Shown: positions 24,454-32,607, counted from the stretch's first letter. The stretch is 32,607 nt of DNA from Deltaproteobacteria bacterium (GCA_020632665.1 JACKFC010000043.1:1-32607), one strand, 5' to 3'. Notes: generated by a model not told the origin, from the sequence alone. Translations and numbers: made by a program.

Positions 24454-26592
24454 CTAGACCGTCGCCACGCGTCGCGCCAAGGGCGTCTGCCGCGGAGGCA
24501 GCAGCGCGGCGACGTGTTCGAGGAAGTCGGGGAGGAGCTCGCGGCGGATCGCCCAGAACTTGCCGTGGCCGAGGTCGCGCAGGCCGGTGGCGAGGGCGGC
24601 CTCGGCGTCCCAGCGCTCGCGGTAGACGACGAAGCGCTCCTTGTTCTGCCCGGCGAAGCTGTGCGCGGCAGACGCGAGCAGCGCCGGGAAGCATCGCTCG
24701 CCGTCCTCGGCCAGGGCGAAGAGGCGGACGCTGTCGAGCAGCGAGAAGAGGCTCGCGCCGGTCTCGCCGATCTCGACCACGGCCACGGCCACCGCCCGGT
24801 CCTCGGCGTCGTAGGCGGCGACCAGGCCGCGCTCACGGCGCAACCCGGCGCTCTGCCAGAGGCGGCGGATCGTCTCGAAGTCGAGCGCCTCGGGGGTCAG
24901 GTCCAGCGCTGAGCGAAAGGCGTGCGGCCGCGTCGCGGCGAGGTGGTCGAGCAAGGCGTCGCGGGCGCCCTCGTCGGCGGCGCCGAGGCGGATCCCTTCT
25001 GGCGCGGCGGCGGTGAAATCACCGACCGAGCCCTCCATCAGGTGGAAGTCGAGCAGGCAGGCGTCGCCGCTCGACAGCTGCTCCTGCGCCCAGGCGAATT
25101 GTGCGACTTGGTTCCAAGACACGCTGGCTTCGAGGTAGCCGGCGACCCAATTCAGCTCACGATCGTGCTGCATATGCTCGAAGACGCGGAAATACAGCTC
25201 GCGCAGCACCCGCCGCGGCTCGGCCACTTCGGGATCGGGGCGATCGGGCGACTTCGCCAACTGATAGCCGAACCACGTCCCGGCGTAGACCTTGACGAAG
25301 GTGAAGGTCGCCTCGACGCCACGGTCGGAGGGCCAGACGGCCTGGCAGCCCAGCCAGGGTGCCGCGTCCAGGCCCCGGCTGACTTCGCGGAACGATCCGC
25401 GCAGCCGCTCGAATTGCTGCGGCTCCTTGCCCGAGAGGTTGAAATAGCCGGAATCCTGATAGACCGACCACGACTGCAAGCTCCAACTCGCTCCGCTGCG
25501 GGTATTCGGGTTGAGCAGGTGGTGGACCAGGTTCAGCCAGCGCGCGTCGTCGCCGGTCGACGTCGGCTGGAAGCGCATGCCGCAGAGCGCCTCGCCGCCT
25601 TGGTGCAGCGTGACGGGGAGCTCGGTGAGGTGGTGGACGACGGCGTCGCCTTCGCAGACGACCTCGCCGCGGTAGAGGATGGCGACGTTGCGCAGGCTGG
25701 TGCCGGGGTCGAGCAGATCTGCCTCGGGGAAAGCCCACACGCCGAGGCCGTGGGTGCTGACGTCACGCAGCCGGCGGACCTGCTCGTGACCGGGCCAACG
25801 GGGGTGTCGGTAGGCGATCGCCAGGCCATCGGGGGCCTGCGCACGACGGCGCCAGCGGCGGCGAACCTGGGCCAACTCGTCCGGCAGCGTGACCCGCAGC
25901 AGCCCATCGTGCTCGGCACCGCGGGCGGCGACCATGCGGAAGACGGCGTTGTAGCCGCAGAGTTCGAGGTGAAAGCCCGGCTCGGGCGGCGGGCCGCGGA
26001 GTTCGAAGCCCAGGGCGAGCTCGGCCTTCGGATCGCAATCGACGAGCCGCACCGACCACGGTACGCCATGTGCCGGCAGCAGCAGCCCGGGGGCGCCGTA
26101 GCCGGCGAGGGCGCGGAGCTGATGCCGCACGCGATCGGGGTCGGTGAGCACCCTGGTGCGGGCGATCATGGTTTGCGAAGGGACCAGCGCGCCGCGCGCG
26201 CGCAGGGAGATGAGCACGTCCTGCAGCGCGACCACCGCCGCGTGGTCCTGGTGGTCGAGGCAGCAGCGGAGAACGAGGTTGTCTGCGGCGTCGGAGTCGT
26301 GATGCACCACGGCGGCGAAGGGCCCGAGCGTGCGGTAGCCCAAGATCAGGGTCAGCGAGCAACGCTCCCCGTCCGCCGGGATCACGTTGCCGTGGCTGGC
26401 GACGGCGGCGGCCTGCAGCCGGCAGCTCACCTCGTACAAGCCGAGGCGCTCGACGGCGATCGGCAGGCCGGTGGCGGAAAGTCGGGCGAAGAGCGAGATG
26501 CGCGAGGGCGCGACTGCATAGCCGGGGGCCGGCCGATTGGGCCATTCGACCAGCTCGGTCGGCTCACTCGAGCGACGGCGGCCAGGCCTCAT
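24454..26592 (-). CDS. PilZ-like domain protein with unassigned flanking domains
   Basis: A 712-residue soluble protein. The middle (about 240-350) has an Arg-rich stretch (RRRWRRR) followed by RDVSTHGLGVW, matching the RxxxR plus DxSxxG pattern of PilZ domains that bind cyclic di-GMP. The N-terminal ~230 residues are beta-rich and unrecognised. The C-terminal ~150 (about 560-700: RERGLVAAYDAEDRAVAVAVVEI, a helical stretch, then a final helix) loosely recalls a GNAT acyltransferase fold, a weak guess. The ATG at 26590-26592 overlaps the stop of the preceding REC-pseudokinase gene as ATGA, which fixes the start; the longer frame would overlap that gene by 150 bp. In this operon it may give a second-messenger input or be the output of the phosphorelay. 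Confidence 0.7.
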   Translation of the reverse strand: MRPGRRRSSEPTELVEWPNRPAPGYAVAPSRISLFARLSATGLPIAVERLGLYEVSCRLQAAAVASHGNVIPADGERCSLTLILGYRTLGPFAAVVHHDSDAADNLVLRCCLDHQDHAAVVALQDVLISLRARGALVPSQTMIARTRVLTDPDRVRHQLRALAGYGAPGLLLPAHGVPWSVRLVDCDPKAELALGFELRGPPPEPGFHLELCGYNAVFRMVAARGAEHDGLLRVTLPDELAQVRRRWRRRAQAPDGLAIAYRHPRWPGHEQVRRLRDVSTHGLGVWAFPEADLLDPGTSLRNVAILYRGEVVCEGDAVVHHLTELPVTLHQGGEALCGMRFQPTSTGDDARWLNLVHHLLNPNTRSGASWSLQSWSVYQDSGYFNLSGKEPQQFERLRGSFREVSRGLDAAPWLGCQAVWPSDRGVEATFTFVKVYAGTWFGYQLAKSPDRPDPEVAEPRRVLRELYFRVFEHMQHDRELNWVAGYLEASVSWNQVAQFAWAQEQLSSGDACLLDFHLMEGSVGDFTAAAPEGIRLGAADEGARDALLDHLAATRPHAFRSALDLTPEALDFETIRRLWQSAGLRRERGLVAAYDAEDRAVAVAVVEIGETGASLFSLLDSVRLFALAEDGERCFPALLASAAHSFAGQNKERFVVYRERWDAEAALATGLRDLGHGKFWAIRRELLPDFLEHVAALLPPRQTPLARRVATV

Positions 26593-27749
26593 GCTCCCTC
26601 GGGTCCACGCGGCTCCTGTGCCGGAAGGGTCAGCAGCCAGCCGGAACGATTCGGCTGATCTTGTGGCTGACGTGGCAGCGGGTCGAGCTGGCCGCCGTTG
26701 GCGAGGGCCAATTCGCGGGCGACGGCGACGCCGACGCGGCGCCAATCATCGCCCACGCCGGCCAGGAGGTCGGCCGCGGCGGCGGAGGAGATCTCCGGGC
26801 CGTCGTCGGTGATCTGGAAGCGGACGGTGCCTCCCTCGGGCTGGACCTCGATCGCGATCGAGCCACCGCGCCGGCGTGCTCCCTGCAGGGCCGCCACCGC
26901 GCTGCGCACCAGGTTGATCAGGATGCGCGCCACGTCGGTGGCGTCGGCCCAGACCGAGGCCCCCGGCGGGCAATAGACCGAGAGCCGGGCGTTGCCCTCG
27001 AGGTCGTGGCGAGCCAACTCGACGACGGTGTCGAGCAGGCCGTCGGCGGCGTGGAGTTGGTAGTCCGGGCGACCGTGGCTGTCGCTGCCGAGGTCACCGC
27101 CGCGCCGCTCCAGCGCCCGCATATAGTCGACGTAGCGGCGCAGCTCGCGGACATCGCGGTGGTAGAGGGCCCAGATCTCGGCGTCGATCTCGCCGGCGAG
27201 CCGCGGCGCGAGGTCTTCGAGCTTGACGCAGCAGGCCTGGATCGAGGCGTTGGTGTGGGCGAGGTCCTGCAGCAGCCGCACGTTGGCGGCGTGGGCCCCG
27301 ACCAGGCGCTCCTTGTCGAGGATCGCGCTGCGCAGTCGACGCACCATCCGCTCGAGGTGGGCGCGGGCGACCGCGTCGCGCAAGATCTGCCGCAGCTGCA
27401 CCGCGTCCCACGGCTTCTCGATATAGCGGCCGACGCCGCCGCGGTTGATCGCCGCGATCGCGACCTCGCGGTCCGAGTAGGCCGTGACCAACATCCGCTG
27501 CACTTCGGGGTGCAGATCGCGCACCCGCTCACAGAGGTCGACACCGGTGAGGCCCGGCATCCGCTGATCGGTGAGCAAGACCGCGATCTCGGGGTTGCGC
27601 CGCAAGACCTCCAGCGCCTCGGCGCCGTTCGACGCCGTCAGCACCTCGAGCTCGTCGCGGAATGTGGCACGGAAGACGAGCAGGTTGTCGACCTCGTCGT
27701 CGACGTAGAGGACCGGATAGGCCCGCGCGAAGTCGAAGGCTGTGCCCAT
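26589..27749 (-). CDS. REC domain fused to a degenerate histidine kinase (pseudokinase)
   Basis: A 386-residue protein. The receiver is intact (acidic pair DDE near 17-19, Asp61 in TDQRMP, Thr89, Lys112 in EKPW). The kinase part is not. Aligned by eye with the next gene upstream, the phospho-acceptor His is replaced by Gln161 (LLQDLA versus LLHDLA). The N box reads NLVRSAVAAL instead of NLxxNA, the G1 box DDGPEI instead of DxGPGI, and the second glycine box is lost. It therefore probably cannot phosphorylate itself, and may act as a dimer partner, regulator or phosphoacceptor through its receiver. Its ATG abuts the stop of the preceding gene with GAGG 5 nt upstream. The likely origin is duplication of its neighbour followed by decay. 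Confidence 0.85.
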   Translation of the reverse strand: MGTAFDFARAYPVLYVDDEVDNLLVFRATFRDELEVLTASNGAEALEVLRRNPEIAVLLTDQRMPGLTGVDLCERVRDLHPEVQRMLVTAYSDREVAIAAINRGGVGRYIEKPWDAVQLRQILRDAVARAHLERMVRRLRSAILDKERLVGAHAANVRLLQDLAHTNASIQACCVKLEDLAPRLAGEIDAEIWALYHRDVRELRRYVDYMRALERRGGDLGSDSHGRPDYQLHAADGLLDTVVELARHDLEGNARLSVYCPPGASVWADATDVARILINLVRSAVAALQGARRRGGSIAIEVQPEGGTVRFQITDDGPEISSAAAADLLAGVGDDWRRVGVAVARELALANGGQLDPLPRQPQDQPNRSGWLLTLPAQEPRGPEGA

Positions 27750-28889
27750 CTAGACCTCGTCCGCCAGGGGAAGGCAGAGCTCGAAGCGGGTGCCGCTGCC
27801 ATGGATCGGCGGCGCCAAGCGCAGGTCGCCACCCTCGAGCCGGGCGAGATCGCGCGCCAGCGGCAGCCCCAAGCCGTTGCCCTGCTTTCGGGTGGTGAAG
27901 CCGCGATCGAAGATCCGCTCGCGCACAGCGGGATCGATCCCCGGGCCGTGGTCCTCGACCGCCACGCACATCCGTGGCTCGTGCCCCGGCGCGGCGGCGT
28001 CGATGATGGCCTCGATCTCGACCCGAACCGGCTTGCCGCTGCCCTCGGCCGCCTCGCAGGCGTTGGAAAGCAGGTTCACCAAAATGCGGCAGACCGCGAC
28101 GCGATCGACGTGGATCACGCGGTCGAGCGCGCCGCTGCGGCGGATGTCGCCGCGCCGGTGGGCGCCGGTCAGCCGCAAACCGAGCTCGATGAGCTCCCCC
28201 ACCCGCTCTTGCCGCGGCTGCCGCTCGGTGCGGACCGCGGCGCGCAGATCGGCTTGCAGCTTGCCGACGTAGTCCAGGCCCTGACGCAGCGCCGCGAGGC
28301 CTTCGCGCAAGTCGGCAAGGACGTCTGGCGGCAGCGTCGGCGGCAGCGCCGCGCACGCGTCGGCGACCGCGTCATAGCCGAGATCGGCGACCGACGTGGC
28401 AGAGGCGAGATCGTGCAGCAGCTCACGGCGCATCGCGTCGGCAGCGGCGAGACGCTCGCGGTCCAGGAAGGACTGGTGCAAGGCGCGGCCGGCCTGACCG
28501 GCGCGGACCTCGGCGATCTCGGCCCGCAGCAGGGAGTCGAGTCGCTGCGGCTGCCATGGCTTGTCGACGTAGTGGTGCACGCCGCCACGGTTGATCGCGT
28601 CGATCGCGGACGCCCGCTCACTATCGGCCGTGAGCAAGATCCGGCGCATCTCGGGCCAGCGATCGCGGACCTGCTCGCAGAGATCGATGCCGGTCATGCC
28701 CGGCATGCGCTGGTCCGAGACGAGGACCGCGACCCGACGCGTCTCCAGCAACGCCAGCGCCTCGGCCGCGTCCGCTGCGGCGGCGCAGCGCAGCTTTGCA
28801 GCGAAACGCGCCATGAGCACGAGCCGATTGTCGGGCTCGTCCTCGACGAAGAGGACGTCCAGTTCGGCGTCGGGGGCAATTTGTTGCAT
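27750..28889 (-). CDS. REC domain fused to an intact histidine kinase
   Basis: A 379-residue soluble protein. N-terminal receiver: VEDEPDN near 15-21, phospho-acceptor Asp59 in SDQRMP, Thr87, Lys110 in DKPW. Kinase: His159 in ELLHDLAS, N box NLLSNACEAA, G1 DHGPGI, second box GNGLGL. The receiver-first order suggests a kinase whose activity is set by phosphorylation from another kinase. It is the first gene of the five-gene operon. The start is less certain than for its neighbours: upstream of the ATG (28887-28889) the minus strand is pyrimidine-rich with no Shine-Dalgarno site, although the next in-frame residues look like a proper receiver N-terminus. Confidence 0.87.
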   Translation of the reverse strand: MQQIAPDAELDVLFVEDEPDNRLVLMARFAAKLRCAAAADAAEALALLETRRVAVLVSDQRMPGMTGIDLCEQVRDRWPEMRRILLTADSERASAIDAINRGGVHHYVDKPWQPQRLDSLLRAEIAEVRAGQAGRALHQSFLDRERLAAADAMRRELLHDLASATSVADLGYDAVADACAALPPTLPPDVLADLREGLAALRQGLDYVGKLQADLRAAVRTERQPRQERVGELIELGLRLTGAHRRGDIRRSGALDRVIHVDRVAVCRILVNLLSNACEAAEGSGKPVRVEIEAIIDAAAPGHEPRMCVAVEDHGPGIDPAVRERIFDRGFTTRKQGNGLGLPLARDLARLEGGDLRLAPPIHGSGTRFELCLPLADEV

Positions 28890-28914
28890 GCGGTCCGGGA
28901 GGGGAGAAGCTACG

Positions 28915-28936
28915 GTCCGATCTGGGCGGATCGGAC
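28915..28936. promoter_or_regulatory. Inverted repeat GTCCGATC-N6-GATCGGAC, possible operator
   Basis: A perfect 8-bp inverted repeat with a 6-bp centre lies 26 bp upstream of the operon start codon (minus) and just before the plus-strand promoter. It is placed to control both divergent transcripts, or to fold as a hairpin in the leader of the minus-strand operon. Confidence 0.5.
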
Positions 28937-28948
28937 AGGAAAGACCTG

Positions 28949-28977
28949 TTGAGCATGACTCGGCTCGCGGCTAGCAT
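28949..28977 (+). promoter_or_regulatory. Candidate promoter of the 680-residue hybrid regulator
   Basis: TTGAGC (28949-28954) and TAGCAT (28972-28977) are separated by 17 bp, each matching four of six consensus bases. A start near 28984 leaves about a 42-nt leader, with GAGG 9 nt before the ATG at 29026. Confidence 0.4.
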
Positions 28978-29012
28978 CAAGATGAGACATCTGCAGCGGA
29001 GCCTGCCGAGTC
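28957..29012. other. Widely spaced inverted repeat GACTCGGC ... GCCGAGTC
   Basis: GACTCGGC (28957-28964) and GCCGAGTC (29005-29012) are perfect complements 40 bp apart. The left arm lies inside the spacer of the candidate promoter and the right arm in the untranslated leader, so a regulator bound to both, or a looped structure, could block transcription. Confidence 0.4.
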
Positions 29013-29025
29013 GAGGATCAGAACC

Positions 29026-31068
29026 ATGCGTGCCGTGCTGGTGGCAAGAGACGATCGCGTGACCCGCGCGTGCTGGCGAGCCCTGCATGCCAGCGGATGC
29101 TCGGTCCAAATTGCCGCCGAGTTGGAATCCGCCGGGACGGTCGTCGAGACCGTGACGCCGGACGTGGTCGTCCTCGACGGCGTCAGCGACCCTGCCCTCG
29201 CCGCCGCAACCGCCCGCGCGATCCGCGACGTGACCCGCAAGTGCTTGCTCTTCGCCGTGGTCGAGGACGGCGACGCCCGCTCCAGCCAAGCGCTGGTCGA
29301 CATCGGCGTCGACGGCATCATCCAGGTCAGCGAAGACGGCGGCGAGCTGCTCGCGCGAACCCAGCGCGCCCTCTCCAACGCGCTCGAGCGCGGCGACACC
29401 ATGCTGATCGAGGCGATGGAGCTCGGCGCGGCGATCCGCGGGGCCGAACGCTCGACCGAAACGCACTCCACCGACCACGCGGTGCACCCGCCGCTGCGGA
29501 CCGCAGCGCGGCGCGCCGACTCGATGTTGCTCGGCCTCGCGACCCACCTCGCCTCGGTCGACCGCAAGGAGCTCGACAGCGCCGTCCAGACGGCGATCTC
29601 GAGCTTCGCCCATACCTTCGAGATGGGCCTGATGCTGGTCTTCCGCGACGTTGGTGGCGGCGAGTTGACGCCGTGGGTCGGCTGGCACGAAGGGCGACCG
29701 CTCGACGCCTTGGCGGCCGATTCGCTCGCGACGCGGCTCGATCTGCTGCCCCAACTCGGCAAGCACGTCGAGCGCCACGGGCCGATCTGGGCAGGCCCCG
29801 CGGCGGCGCTGCCGGAGGGCACCGAGCTCACCCAAGCCGCGATGCGTGGCCTCTCGCTCGATGCGCTGACCGCGCTGCCGCTGATGCTCGGCGGCCAGCG
29901 CATGGGTCTGCTGGTCGTCGGGCACCTCGGCTCGACGGCCCCGCCGAGCCGGACCGACGAGAACGCGCTCGAGCGCCTCGCGAACCTGATCGCCGGTGTG
30001 ACGCGTCGGCTACGACGCGACGCCGATGCCGACTCTGGCGGAGAGGTCCCGCCACTGGTGGACGCGCGGCTCCGCGCGTTGGCCGCGATCGGCCGCGAAT
30101 TCCACCAACTGGTCTCGGTCCTCGACGGTCACGTTCGCTTGCTCGGCATGGGTGCCGGCCCCGAAGCGCGGCGCGATCTGGTCGCGACCCAGGCCGCGAT
30201 CGAGCGGATGCGTCTGCTCGGTGAGCAGATGGAGTCGTTCACCACCGCCGGTGGGCAGCGCGCCGTCGCGCTGCACCTCAACGATTTCGTCGTGGAATTC
30301 GAACCGCTCGGGCGCGCGCTGCTCGGACCGGGCGTAGCGATCTCGGCGGTCAGCGACGCGAGCCGGCCGTGGGGCACGGTCGATCCACGCCGCCTGCGCA
30401 GCGTCATCGGTGAGATCTTGGTCGAGGCTTGCCAGGACGAGGCGCCGCGCCAGGTCGTCCTCCGCAGCCGCGACGCCACCCACGTCGGCGCGGTCGCGAT
30501 CGAGGTCGCCCTGCACGGCGGCGAACTCAGCGCCAGCTCGGTGCGTCGACTCGAGTCGACGTCGCGGGCGGCCGGGCTGGTCTTCCGGGTCGAAGGCCGC
30601 GATGCCGACGTGACGGTCGCCTCGGTCTTGGTGCCGAGTACGCGGCGGCCACGCGAGGCGACGCAGACCTCACCGTTCCGCCGCACCACCAACAGCGTGA
30701 AGACCTCGGTCCTGGTGGTCGAAGACGAGCCGATGCAGCGCCGCATGGTCGCCCGCGTGCTGAGTCGCCTCGGGTTGCACGTGGTCGAGGCCGCGAGCGC
30801 CGAAGCGGCGCTGGAGATCGCCGCGCGCGATCCCAACGCCTGGCATCTGCTGGTCACCGACGTCTGCTTGCCGCACCGTAGCGGCCCATCGCTGGCCCGC
30901 GAGCTGATGACGCGCAACACCACGCTGCAGACGCTCTTCGTCTCCGGCTACGCCGATATCTCCGGCGTCGAGCGCGAGCTCGGCGGCCCGGCCAACTTCC
31001 TGCAGAAGCCCTTCCGCCAGCAGGAACTCTCCGACCGCGTCAACGAGTTGCTCGCCGACGTCGCCTGA
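29026..31068 (+). CDS. REC-GAF-pseudokinase-REC regulator
   Basis: A 680-residue soluble protein. Receiver 1 (1-125) keeps the acidic pair (Asp9, Asp10) and Asp51 in VVVLDG but lacks the conserved Lys and Thr/Ser, so it is degenerate. A GAF-like domain (about 165-330) includes LTALPLMLGGQRMGLLVVGH. The kinase-like region (about 345-545) has REFHQLVSVLDG where active hybrids have H(D/E)FNNLL; Arg357 sits at the phospho-His position, and the ATP-binding N box is unrecognisable (EILVEACQDE). The C-terminal receiver is intact: VVEDEP, Asp612 in VTDVCLP, FVSGYAD, Lys661 in QKPF. It probably senses through GAF and receives phosphate at Asp612 from another kinase, perhaps those of the divergent operon. 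It ends 18 bp from the convergent M16 gene. Confidence 0.82.
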   Translation: MRAVLVARDDRVTRACWRALHASGCSVQIAAELESAGTVVETVTPDVVVLDGVSDPALAAATARAIRDVTRKCLLFAVVEDGDARSSQALVDIGVDGIIQVSEDGGELLARTQRALSNALERGDTMLIEAMELGAAIRGAERSTETHSTDHAVHPPLRTAARRADSMLLGLATHLASVDRKELDSAVQTAISSFAHTFEMGLMLVFRDVGGGELTPWVGWHEGRPLDALAADSLATRLDLLPQLGKHVERHGPIWAGPAAALPEGTELTQAAMRGLSLDALTALPLMLGGQRMGLLVVGHLGSTAPPSRTDENALERLANLIAGVTRRLRRDADADSGGEVPPLVDARLRALAAIGREFHQLVSVLDGHVRLLGMGAGPEARRDLVATQAAIERMRLLGEQMESFTTAGGQRAVALHLNDFVVEFEPLGRALLGPGVAISAVSDASRPWGTVDPRRLRSVIGEILVEACQDEAPRQVVLRSRDATHVGAVAIEVALHGGELSASSVRRLESTSRAAGLVFRVEGRDADVTVASVLVPSTRRPREATQTSPFRRTTNSVKTSVLVVEDEPMQRRMVARVLSRLGLHVVEAASAEAALEIAARDPNAWHLLVTDVCLPHRSGPSLARELMTRNTTLQTLFVSGYADISGVERELGGPANFLQKPFRQQELSDRVNELLADVA

Positions 31069-31086
31069 GCCCCCCGCTGCCGCCGC

Positions 31087-32607
31087 TCAGCCGTTCGGGC
31101 CGACGATGGCCTCGACGTGCTTGCCGACCGTGAGCCAACGCTGCGCAGCGGCGAGGACGTCCTCCGCCGTCACCGCCAGGTAGGCGTCGATCTCGGCCTG
31201 CCAGCCGCCCGTCCCGGTGCCGTAGAGCTCGGCGAGGCAGAGCGCGGTCGCGCGCGAGCCGCTGCGCTGCAGGCCGATCGCGTAGCTACCGGCCAGCGAG
31301 CGCCGCGCGCGGTCCAGCTCGGCGGCGTCGACCTTCTCGCTCCGGGCCCGCTCGATATGGGCGTAGAGGCCGGCCAGGGCAGCGTCGACCTTGTCCGGCG
31401 CGGTGCCGATATAGAACGAGAAGCTGCCGCGATCGACGCCTTCGCTGCTGCTGGCGCCGACCGAGTAGGCCAGCGATTGCTTGTCGCGGAGGTCGAGGAA
31501 GAGCCGGCCGCCCTGCCCGCCGAGCACCGCCGAGAGCACCTGCAGCGCGAAGCGGTCGGGCGCGTCGAGGCGGGTGCCGGGGAAGGCGAGGACGACGTGG
31601 CTCTGCGCCTTCTCCGAGGAGAGCCGCGGCCGCAGCACCTCGGTCGGCAGGCTGCCAGTGGGCGGCGTCGGCGGCGCGAGCGCCTCGCGGTCGCGCGGCA
31701 GGCCGGCCTCGAGGCGGGCGGCGAGCCACTCGGGGTCGACGTCGCCGCATGCGGCCCAGACGGCGTGGCCTGGGGCGAGGCGGCCGCGCAACCAGGTAGC
31801 GAGGGGCTCGCGGCGGATGGCGCCGACGCTCTCGGTGCTGCCGAGGATATCGAGGCCGTAGGGGTGCGCGCCGAAGAGCGCGGCGCCGGCAGCGCGGAAG
31901 GCTTGTCGCGCCGGGGCGTCTTGCTGGTGGCGGATCTCTTCGAGCTGCGCCTTGCGGGCGACCTCGAGCTCGGCCTCGGGCAGCACGAAGTCGCCGAGGC
32001 TCTCCAGGGCCAGGCCGAGCATCGCTTCGCGGTGCTGCGAGAGGCCAGCGATCGAGATGCCGATCGAGTTGCGGCCCGAGACGGCGGCGATCTCGCCGGC
32101 CATCGCGTCGACGGCCATCGAGATCGCGTCGGCCGAGCGCTGGCTGGTGCCGCGGGTCAGCAGCTCGGCGCCGATCCTGCCGCGCCCTGCCGTCGCGGCG
32201 TCCTCCTCGCGCTGGCCGCCGCTCACGGCCATCCGCACGCCGAAGACCGGCACGGTCGGGTCGGGCAGCACGAGCAAGCGGTCGCCGGTCGAGAGCGTCA
32301 GGTGGTGCACGCCGTTGCGGATCTCGGAAGCGCCGCGGACCTCGCCGGCCGGCGCCTGCGCCGGTGCGCCGATCTTGGCTGCGCCGGCGAGCAGCGCCGC
32401 CTCGTCGGGCAACGCGACGCTGCCGTCGGCAGCCAGCGCCTCGCTCGCCGCCTTGCCCATGAGCAGGACGACGTGGACCTGGTCGCCACGCAGCCATTGC
32501 CGACCGACGCGGCGGACGTCCTCTGGCGTCACCAGGGCGATCGCCTCGTGGTAGCGCGCCTCCCAGCCGGGATCGCCGCACGCCTGGGCGTAGAAGCCGT
32601 TGCTGTG
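31087..32607 (-). CDS. M16-family metallopeptidase (insulinase/pitrilysin type), 3' part
   Basis: The gene runs off the window; 506 codons plus stop are present. The first residues here (HSNGFYAQ through VTPEDVRRVGRQWL) are the end of one M16 domain. The next ~430 are a complete second M16 pair: VFGVRMAVSGGQREE, then ELLTRGTSQRSA where an active domain would carry HxxEH, then SSEKAQSHVVLAFPG and the typical LFLDLRDKQSLAYSVG. The second half is therefore the non-catalytic half of a two-domain enzyme, and any zinc-binding HxxEH must lie in the first domain outside the window. Location cannot be judged, as a signal peptide would also be outside. The frame is open to the last base, so the GTG at 32530-32532 is not the real start. 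Confidence 0.88.
   Translation of the reverse strand, partial: HSNGFYAQACGDPGWEARYHEAIALVTPEDVRRVGRQWLRGDQVHVVLLMGKAASEALAADGSVALPDEAALLAGAAKIGAPAQAPAGEVRGASEIRNGVHHLTLSTGDRLLVLPDPTVPVFGVRMAVSGGQREEDAATAGRGRIGAELLTRGTSQRSADAISMAVDAMAGEIAAVSGRNSIGISIAGLSQHREAMLGLALESLGDFVLPEAELEVARKAQLEEIRHQQDAPARQAFRAAGAALFGAHPYGLDILGSTESVGAIRREPLATWLRGRLAPGHAVWAACGDVDPEWLAARLEAGLPRDREALAPPTPPTGSLPTEVLRPRLSSEKAQSHVVLAFPGTRLDAPDRFALQVLSAVLGGQGGRLFLDLRDKQSLAYSVGASSSEGVDRGSFSFYIGTAPDKVDAALAGLYAHIERARSEKVDAAELDRARRSLAGSYAIGLQRSGSRATALCLAELYGTGTGGWQAEIDAYLAVTAEDVLAAAQRWLTVGKHVEAIVGPNG

Noticed and set aside
21787..28952. Long plus-strand frames (1041, 578 and 763 codons) opposite the signalling operon
   Set aside because: They are shadows produced by GC-rich third positions. 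None shows recognisable domains, whereas the minus strand encodes complete receiver and kinase motifs.

Overview
The window is about 32.6 kb of GC-rich bacterial chromosome, densely coded. It most likely comes from a myxobacterium-like Gram-negative (Myxococcota or Bradymonadota-type). The case rests on the Hanks-type kinase with a DWG activation loop, Gly/Asp/Thr- or Ala/Asp-rich linkers after lipoboxes, a pilMNOPQ operon with several AMIN-type domains in PilQ, and many hybrid histidine kinases. This placement is inference; no rRNA or taxonomic marker is present. Nothing points to a phage, IS or integron, and the window reads as native chromosome.

Layout. (1) 107-5326: an RluA-type pseudouridine synthase (-) divergent from a membrane Ser/Thr kinase (+); two strong tandem hairpins at the convergent junction; a small membrane protein with helical repeats coupled to leucine dehydrogenase (-); tRNA-Pro(UGG) (-). 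(2) 5378-16107 (-): a complete type IV pilus alignment/secretin operon, pilM-N-O-P-Q, translationally coupled, with an unknown Cys-containing lipoprotein as last gene. PilQ is 2143 residues because about 1,380 residues of proline-free Ala/Glu/Arg coiled coil sit between its first AMIN-type domain and the rest of the secretin. (3) 16433-19265 (+): an OB-fold-like lipoprotein, a membrane-anchored DsbA-like thioredoxin with a CPVC site, and an overlapping Cys-rich lipoprotein, suggesting an envelope thiol/disulfide module.

(4) 19403-28889 (-): five tightly coupled genes reading REC-kinase, REC-pseudokinase, a PilZ-like protein, a kinase-receiver-kinase (HK-REC-HK), and an Rv1355c-type ThiF/nitroreductase-like fusion. 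A 680-residue REC-GAF-pseudokinase-REC protein is divergent from them (29026-31068, +), with inverted repeats in the shared control region. This is the best candidate for an undescribed system: a phosphorelay built from intact and dead kinases beside an E1-like enzyme with no carrier protein. (5) 31087-32607 (-): the C-terminal part of an M16 zinc-peptidase-family protein cut by the window edge.

Promoter-like sequences with a TTGACG -35 recur before pilM, the tRNA and the OB-fold lipoprotein, suggesting ordinary housekeeping sigma control. Protein functions are assigned from motifs read by eye; no database search was run.
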